DNA from: Oleidesulfovibrio sp047973035 | Lineage (GTDB): Bacteria; Desulfobacterota; Desulfovibrionia; Desulfovibrionales; Desulfovibrionaceae | Assembly (NCBI RefSeq): GCF_047973035.1 | Contig: NZ_JBKEBF010000031.1 | Coordinates: 124,001 to 188,000 of the forward strand | Reading direction: 5' to 3' | Length of the DNA: 64,000 nt | Shown here: one piece after another, positions 58,905 through 64,000 of the stretch | Position numbering within the stretch: position 1 is the first letter of the stretch | Layout of the letters: each line of letters opens with the position of its first letter | Notes under the pieces: model-generated | What the model saw: the letters and a program-made list of their open reading frames with translations, nothing else | Told to the model about the DNA's origin: nothing | Database searches by the model: none | Program-made: the position numbers and the translations under genes

Positions 58905-60359
58905 GTGCGCCACACACATTCCCCCATCACCGCCTACAGGGCATCCTGTATTTGCTGTTTACACATGCTGGCTGTCGTTATCCTGATTACCGCAGCCGCT
59001 CTGCTCTCCGGTTGCAACCTGCAGCAGGGCACAGAGGATTCGCAGCAACGCGCCGGTATCTCGGATACTGAAATACGGTTCGGCTCATCACTGCCGCTTA
59101 CGGGGCACGCCAGCTATCTGGGCATTCAGACCATGCGCGGGGCTCTCAGCTACATTAATTATATAAACGAAAACGGCGGGGTATACGGAAGGAAAATAGT
59201 GCTGGATGCACGTGACGACGGGTACGACCCGCCTCGTTGTCTGGCAAATACTCAGGCACTGCTTATCGAAGGCGATGTGTTCGGCCTTTTCTGCTATGTG
59301 GGCACCCCGACAACAGTCCGGGTACTGCCGCTTATCGAAGAAGCACGTGTGCCGCTGTTAGGAATGTTTACAGGTGCAAACCGTCTGCGCAAACCCTTCA
59401 GCAGATATGTCATCAATGTGCGGGCGTCATACTATCAGGAAACAGAGGCTGCCGTGCGCCATCTGGTAGAAGATATGGGCCTGACCCGCATTGCCGTGTT
59501 TTACCAATATGATGACTACGGGTTTGACGGGCTGACCGGTACCGAACTTGCCCTGCGCGAACTTGGCCTTGCTCCGGTGGCACGCGGTTCATACCAGCGG
59601 GGAACAATGGACGTGAAAGACGGCCTGCAACGGATTCTGGCAGCAGACCCGCAGGCGGTTGTAGTTATCGGAACATACGAACCAAGTGCCCGCTTTATCC
59701 GCATGGCCGGCGATGCCGGAATAAGTGCCGTTTTTCATACTCTTTCTTTTGTGGGAGCAGAAGAGCTGGCGCGCCTTCTGGAAGGCGAATCCCGCAACCC
59801 TGTAACAATGTCGCAGGTTGTGCCCCCGCCGCTTGCCCCGCAGACACCTGACCTCATGGCAGATGCGAAGCAATATGTTCAGTTGATGCAACGCTACTTT
59901 CCGCAGGATACGCCATCCATCATCGGCCTTGAAGGGTACGTCAATGCGCGGGTATTGGTTGAGGCTCTGAAAAAAGCAGGACCGGAGCTTACCCGTGAAT
60001 CGTTCATCGACGCCGTCGAGTCACTGCACGGTTTTTCGCTTGGCGGCCGGAGCACCGTATCCTTCAGTGCGAAAGATCATCAGGGAATGGACCAAGTTTA
60101 CTTTACATTGCTGTGCAACGGGGAGTTTGTCCTTATAAAAGACTTCGCCCCCGTAAAAGAACTGATGCCCCCCCTCCGGCAGGATTGCAGCAAGGAATTC
60201 TCCACTGATGCGCCATCAAATGGCACTGCCGACAAGCCGTTACTACTCCCGGAGCCAACGCCTCCCGACTTAAAACCTGAGACTAAGGTTCCGGTCGGTC
60301 ATAAAACCGGCAGCCCGCTGCCTGCTGCTGATAACGCAGGAAAGGAGGCCGCCATATGA
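58905..60359 (+). CDS. LivJ-type periplasmic ligand-binding lipoprotein
   Basis: The 484-residue protein starts at GTG 58905 after GGAGA and has a lipoprotein signal (AVVILITAAALLSGCNLQQG). The mature part is a type I periplasmic binding fold of the branched-chain amino-acid group, with IRFGSSLPLTGHASYLGIQT, YINYINENGGVYGRKIVLDA and IAVFYQYDDYGFDGLTGTEL. A Pro-rich tail (LPEPTPPDLKPETKVP) follows. No liv permease is adjacent. The stop overlaps the kinase start by four bases, so it is probably the kinase's extracytoplasmic sensor subunit, a pattern also seen in the TRAP-type operon at 6-11 kb. Confidence 0.87.
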   Translation: MRHTHSPITAYRASCICCLHMLAVVILITAAALLSGCNLQQGTEDSQQRAGISDTEIRFGSSLPLTGHASYLGIQTMRGALSYINYINENGGVYGRKIVLDARDDGYDPPRCLANTQALLIEGDVFGLFCYVGTPTTVRVLPLIEEARVPLLGMFTGANRLRKPFSRYVINVRASYYQETEAAVRHLVEDMGLTRIAVFYQYDDYGFDGLTGTELALRELGLAPVARGSYQRGTMDVKDGLQRILAADPQAVVVIGTYEPSARFIRMAGDAGISAVFHTLSFVGAEELARLLEGESRNPVTMSQVVPPPLAPQTPDLMADAKQYVQLMQRYFPQDTPSIIGLEGYVNARVLVEALKKAGPELTRESFIDAVESLHGFSLGGRSTVSFSAKDHQGMDQVYFTLLCNGEFVLIKDFAPVKELMPPLRQDCSKEFSTDAPSNGTADKPLLLPEPTPPDLKPETKVPVGHKTGSPLPAADNAGKEAAI

Positions 60360-62437
60360 GGCGCATCATCGATCGCTTTTCCACATTGAGCCTGCAAAAC
60401 AAATTTTTCATTTCCATCCTTGCGGTGATTATGATCATCAGCGGCACCATAGCCCTGCTAGCGCGCTGGATTCTTGTCTCAAGCCTGACGACCGAGCTGG
60501 AACTGCGAGGCACAGCCATTGCTCACAGCGTAGCCGCACGCGGCGCAGGGTATATTCTTGATAACGATAAGCCGCAGTTGCTGAACCTTATTTTTGACGA
60601 GGCACAGCTGCGCGAACGCCAGCAGCTTGTGGCATATATTTTTGTTCAGGATAACGAAAACACGGTACTGGGGCACACGCTGGTGCGCCCTCTGCCGGAT
60701 AAGCTGACACAGGCAAACCCGCTGGCAGAAGGTGAACAGCGTAGCGTTAAAGTGGTTTCCGTACACAACGAGCCAGCATACGACATCGCTGTGCCCATTT
60801 ACGAAGGCCTGTACCGTATAGGCACAGTGCACGTGGGCTTAAGCAAAGACCATATCGACAGTCTGGTGGGCAAGCTGCGCATAACGTTTCTTGGTTTTAT
60901 CTCAGCAGTAATTATCATCATATTTTTAATCAGCCACCGGCTTTCGCAGTACATTACAGCACCTGTGGTTCAGCTTACACGCATTTCAGACGACCTTTCG
61001 CGCGGGAACTTTCAATCCGCAGGCACGCTGGACGGGGGCGACTCCGGCTGGACGATTCAGGACTGCCCTGCCTACGACGATACAGACCTGCCTTGCTGGC
61101 ATTTTGACGAACAGCTGAAAAGCAGTTCGCGGCTGGATTCTCTGCATCGATGCAAAAAGTGCCTGTTTTATCGCAAACGTAAAGGCGACGAGGTGCTGCA
61201 ACTGACAGACTCATTCCGTAACATGGTCTGGTCCATCAAGCTGTACCGTCAGCGTCTGCAGGAGTCGGAAGGGAAATACCGTTCGCTCTTTAACAGCGGG
61301 CCCGATCCAATTTTTGTTGTGGATTGCACCAATCAGGCAATTCTGGATGCCAACCCGCGGGCAGAAGAAGTGTACGGATACAGTCACGGAGAGCTGAAAG
61401 GAATTTCATTCCTGGAAGTCGGGCCGGACCCCAACAGAGAATGTCTGGCAGTATTTGATGAGGGCGGCGACATCCAGACTTCGACAGGATGCCTGTATTA
61501 CAACAAGGTGGTGCACTACCGGAAAGGCAGACAGCCGTTTTACGTCAATATGCACGCCTGCCCCATCGGCTACCGCGGCAGACCGGCAATTATTGTGGCC
61601 ACAACGGACATAACGGACATGATGGAAAAAGACGCCCAGCTTGTTCAGGCGTCTAAAATGAAGTCACTGGGCGAAATGAGCGCCGGTGTGGCGCATGAAC
61701 TGAATCAGCCGCTCAATGCCATTCGCATGGGCAGCGACTATCTTACCATGCTTGTTTCGCCCGACTCGCCCATGGCACCCCTTCCGCATGAAGCAAAGGA
61801 AGCGCAGATACAGGAAGTACTGGACGAGATTAACGTTCAGGTAGACAGAGCCACGGAAATTATTACCACGCTACGTTCATTCAGCCGCAAAGCAGATTTT
61901 CTAGCCGCCCCCATAGATATCAATGCACCCGTCAAGGCTGTAGTATCTCTGGCCTTACGCCAGTTCCAACTGCAAAACGTGAACATCAAGCTTGATCTGC
62001 AGGAAAATCCGCCACTGGTGCTGGCACACGACAACAGGCTTCAGCAGGTGTTCTTTAACCTTATCAGTAACTCGCGCGATGCCATCATTGAACGGCAACG
62101 TTCGCAGCAGCGCCCCACTTCGGGCATAATCACCATTTCTTCGCGCACAGCGGAAGATCAGGTCGTTCTTTCATTTTCCGACAATGGTTGCGGTTTTTCA
62201 GACAGCATCCGCGACAAGGTCTTCGAACCGTTTTTTACTACAAAAGTAACGGGACAAGGCATGGGACTGGGGCTGGCAATCAGTTACGGTATCGTACGCG
62301 ATTATGGCGGCCAGATAAGAACAGAAAGCAAAGCAGGCGAAGGCACGACTTTTCATCTCAGCTTTCCGGTACACGCCACAGATGCAGTCAGACAGGCGGC
62401 AAACACTCAGAACGGACAAAATTCAGCATCGGCTTAA
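60356..62437 (+). CDS. Membrane sensor histidine kinase with HAMP, four-cysteine insert and PAS
   Basis: 693 residues. Two membrane segments (~18-40 and ~177-193, FISAVIIIIFLI) flank a periplasmic domain of ~135 residues. After the HAMP region comes a polar insert with Cys237, Cys247, Cys266 and Cys269 (DCPAYDDTDLPCWH, then RCKKC), likely to bind a metal or Fe-S cluster. A PAS domain follows (~305-420), then HisKA with His447 (SAGVAHELNQPLNAI) and HATPase (FNLISNSRDA; GMGLGLAISYGIVRDYGG). It is coupled to the binding lipoprotein gene and followed by a receiver-STAS gene. Confidence 0.92.
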   Translation: MRRIIDRFSTLSLQNKFFISILAVIMIISGTIALLARWILVSSLTTELELRGTAIAHSVAARGAGYILDNDKPQLLNLIFDEAQLRERQQLVAYIFVQDNENTVLGHTLVRPLPDKLTQANPLAEGEQRSVKVVSVHNEPAYDIAVPIYEGLYRIGTVHVGLSKDHIDSLVGKLRITFLGFISAVIIIIFLISHRLSQYITAPVVQLTRISDDLSRGNFQSAGTLDGGDSGWTIQDCPAYDDTDLPCWHFDEQLKSSSRLDSLHRCKKCLFYRKRKGDEVLQLTDSFRNMVWSIKLYRQRLQESEGKYRSLFNSGPDPIFVVDCTNQAILDANPRAEEVYGYSHGELKGISFLEVGPDPNRECLAVFDEGGDIQTSTGCLYYNKVVHYRKGRQPFYVNMHACPIGYRGRPAIIVATTDITDMMEKDAQLVQASKMKSLGEMSAGVAHELNQPLNAIRMGSDYLTMLVSPDSPMAPLPHEAKEAQIQEVLDEINVQVDRATEIITTLRSFSRKADFLAAPIDINAPVKAVVSLALRQFQLQNVNIKLDLQENPPLVLAHDNRLQQVFFNLISNSRDAIIERQRSQQRPTSGIITISSRTAEDQVVLSFSDNGCGFSDSIRDKVFEPFFTTKVTGQGMGLGLAISYGIVRDYGGQIRTESKAGEGTTFHLSFPVHATDAVRQAANTQNGQNSASA

Positions 62438-62672
62438 CCTTATGCCTGAGGCCGCCCTTGTGCTGAATGGCAAAAATCATTATTGGCAAAGGTCTACACA
62501 GCCCTACAGGAGCCGGTGCCGCACTTTGCGCAAGCTACAGCCGTTTGCACAGAGTGCGGAAACAGCGTAACTGGAGCAGGGTCGTGCATAGGTCCGGTAC
62601 GGCAGTTGTTTCTGCCGGAAGAACAGCCTTTCCGGCTTGATTAAGATAATTTGTTTTTTGCGGAGTACTTGC

Positions 62673-63383
62673 TTGCGAATACTGGTTATAGACGATGAAG
62701 CCCCAACCCTGAAAATGTTCTCGCTTTTGCTGGGGGCCTACGGGCACAAGGTATTCACGGCAGACTCAGGCGAAGCAGGGCTTGTCCGTTTTAAAGCGCA
62801 CCAGCCACCGCTGGTTCTGACAGATATCCGGATGCCCGGCATGGACGGAATGGAAGTGCTGCGTCAGATAAAAAAGCTGGCCCCCGCAACGGAAGTCATA
62901 GTCATCACCGGTCACGGTGATATGGACCTTGCACTGCAGGCACTTAATCTTGATGCCACGGACTTCATCAACAAACCCATCAGACGCGAAGCGCTTGATC
63001 AGGCATTGGTCCGCGCAGAAGAAAGACTGCAGCTGCGTAGTCAGCAGGCAGAGGAACTGACGCTTACGGAAAACTGCGAAGCTTCTGTAATCACATTACG
63101 CGGAACATTGGGCACATCAGCTGAGGCTGCCATTCACAATATTTTTCAGACGGCAGAAAAGCGCGGACATGCCATCATCTTGGACTTTGCCTCAAGCACA
63201 TCCATCAACGGAGCCGCTATCACCATTCTGGCCGAGTGCATCCGCAATACGGCTCTGGGCGGAATTCCGGTTACTATTTCCGGATTGTCAGAAAGCTTCC
63301 GCAACGTATTTGAAGCAATGGGAGTGCTGGCACATGTAGCTGTCTGCGATACTCTGCATTCAGCAATGGACCACGCGGACTAG
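62673..63383 (+). CDS. Response regulator with receiver and STAS-like output domain
   Basis: The 236-residue protein starts at TTG 62673, seven bases after GGAG; an ATG at 62637 has no ribosome site. The receiver domain has ILVIDDEAPTLKMFSLLLGA, the phospho-Asp in LVLTDIRMPGMDG and the Lys in DFINKPIRREALDQ. After a linker a STAS-like domain (~135-236) has SVITLRGTLGTSAEAAIHNI and IILDFASSTSINGAAITILA, with Ser/Thr residues at the usual phospho-site position. It has no DNA-binding domain, so its output is through protein contacts. It is the likely partner of the kinase at 60356. Confidence 0.87.
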   Translation: MRILVIDDEAPTLKMFSLLLGAYGHKVFTADSGEAGLVRFKAHQPPLVLTDIRMPGMDGMEVLRQIKKLAPATEVIVITGHGDMDLALQALNLDATDFINKPIRREALDQALVRAEERLQLRSQQAEELTLTENCEASVITLRGTLGTSAEAAIHNIFQTAEKRGHAIILDFASSTSINGAAITILAECIRNTALGGIPVTISGLSESFRNVFEAMGVLAHVAVCDTLHSAMDHAD

Positions 63384-63401
63384 CCTGTACAACCGCTTCA
63401 G

Positions 63402-64000
63402 CTATCGCACCACGGTTTCCCAGTTGCCGTCTTTCAGCAGCTCTATCCGGTTACTCAGCGGTCCGCGTACAGCTTCATACTCCATGGGATAGACCGTCTT
63501 ACCATTCACATCAAAAAGTCCGAACCGGAAAGTCCCGTTCTCTCTTTTCTTTGCCAGAAACACTCCGTATGCCTCGTTAAATACAATCCACTCATAGTCT
63601 GAAAGAGCTATGACCTCGTTACCTACACTATCGATCACGCCCACCAGCCTTGTGCGCTTATCAGGCGAGGCATCACCCTGCGCTTCCACATGCCGCGAAA
63701 CAATGAACCGCTCTACCGGCGAATTAATCTTTTCCAGTGAGGCATAAAGCGGCCGTATTGTCCAAGCCTTTGACGGCAACGCATATTGCCCTACCAGCCT
63801 GCCTTCGGCCCCGCGCACTCTGACAGTTGCCACGGTATCCGAAGTCATACGGATAGAATGTGCTTCCAGCAATTTTCTGCCCGCGTGGTCGAAAAGCACA
63901 TCCGTGTCACGCTTTGTTTCACACAACAAACCATGTTTCAGAGTCTTGATAGACTCACAATGTGCGGGAATAAGAAGCACTCCGTCCGCACGCAGAAAGC
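63402..64000 (-). CDS. Unrecognised protein, possible WG-type repeats (5' end beyond the window)
   Basis: The frame is open from the right edge to a stop at 63402, at least 199 codons, and a GTG at 63980 is only a possible internal start. The visible part contains GVIDSVGNEVIALSDYEWIV and then FGLFDVNGKTVYPMEYEAV, a recurring 'fDvnGk…' pattern reminiscent of WG beta-repeat proteins. No signal peptide or membrane segment is in the visible part. I do not assign a function. It faces the receiver-STAS gene, 18 bases away. Confidence 0.6.
   Translation of the reverse strand, partial: FLRADGVLLIPAHCESIKTLKHGLLCETKRDTDVLFDHAGRKLLEAHSIRMTSDTVATVRVRGAEGRLVGQYALPSKAWTIRPLYASLEKINSPVERFIVSRHVEAQGDASPDKRTRLVGVIDSVGNEVIALSDYEWIVFNEAYGVFLAKKRENGTFRFGLFDVNGKTVYPMEYEAVRGPLSNRIELLKDGNWETVVR

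Noticed and set aside
1..64000. CRISPR arrays, tRNA or rRNA genes, prophage or integrase genes
   Set aside because: No regular direct repeats, cloverleaf-like sequence or phage structural genes were recognised on either strand.

Overview
The window looks like the chromosome of a sulfate-reducing bacterium of the Desulfovibrionaceae type. Evidence for this is a canonical stand-alone dsrC, a two-subunit selenocysteine formate dehydrogenase, a ferredoxin-domain [FeFe] hydrogenase beside a hydG-type maturase, lactate-type FMN oxidation genes and many multi-domain sensor kinases. Gene density is high, most operons are tightly spaced, and GTG or TTG starts with good ribosome sites are common. I saw no tRNA, rRNA, CRISPR array, prophage or intact insertion sequence.

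Layout. 1-2.8 kb: the 5' part of larC (nickel-pincer cofactor) running off the left edge, a CBS-ACT protein, and dsrC with a structured leader and clear terminator. 3.0-5.9 kb: a glycosyltransferase, a small hypothetical gene and a nucleoside hydrolase. 6.0-11.3 kb: an operon of a TRAP-type binding protein, a large hybrid-input histidine kinase and an ABC-type binding lipoprotein, with no permease. 11.4-19.2 kb: a Fur-family regulator, a frameshifted small exported protein, a TauE-type permease, an FMN hydroxy-acid dehydrogenase with a GntR regulator, a DUF3124 protein, an ArsR regulator, a NarX-type kinase and an HMA-like protein.

19.4-39.3 kb is the most unusual region: thirteen genes on the plus strand, many overlapping by one to four bases. 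They encode a radical SAM-TPR protein, four glycosyltransferases, a histidine phosphatase, a polysaccharide deacetylase, a short FtsX-type permease, a methyltransferase, a LolD/MacB-type ATPase, a 1846-residue permease carrying a PA domain and an apparently inactive M28-peptidase-like domain, and two large OPT-like membrane proteins. I infer a dedicated pathway that makes and exports or inserts an unknown glycan or glycolipid.

39.6-51.5 kb: a KefB-type antiporter, a hydG with three separate lesions, a [FeFe] hydrogenase, an ABC exporter with an enlarged nucleotide-binding domain plus a cyclic-nucleotide-binding-domain protein, and a divergent SpoIIE phosphatase/STAS partner-switching pair. 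51.5-58.5 kb: mobB with an added Fe-S motif, fdhB, fdhA with an in-frame UGA, a transposase-derived protein lacking the expected first catalytic Asp, and a TlpA-like thioredoxin. 58.9-63.4 kb: a LivJ-like binding lipoprotein, a kinase with a four-cysteine insert and a receiver-STAS protein, probably one sensing pathway. The right edge holds part of an unrecognised protein.

Two genes (hydG and the small exported protein) are interrupted. Whether this is real decay or sequencing error cannot be settled from the sequence alone.
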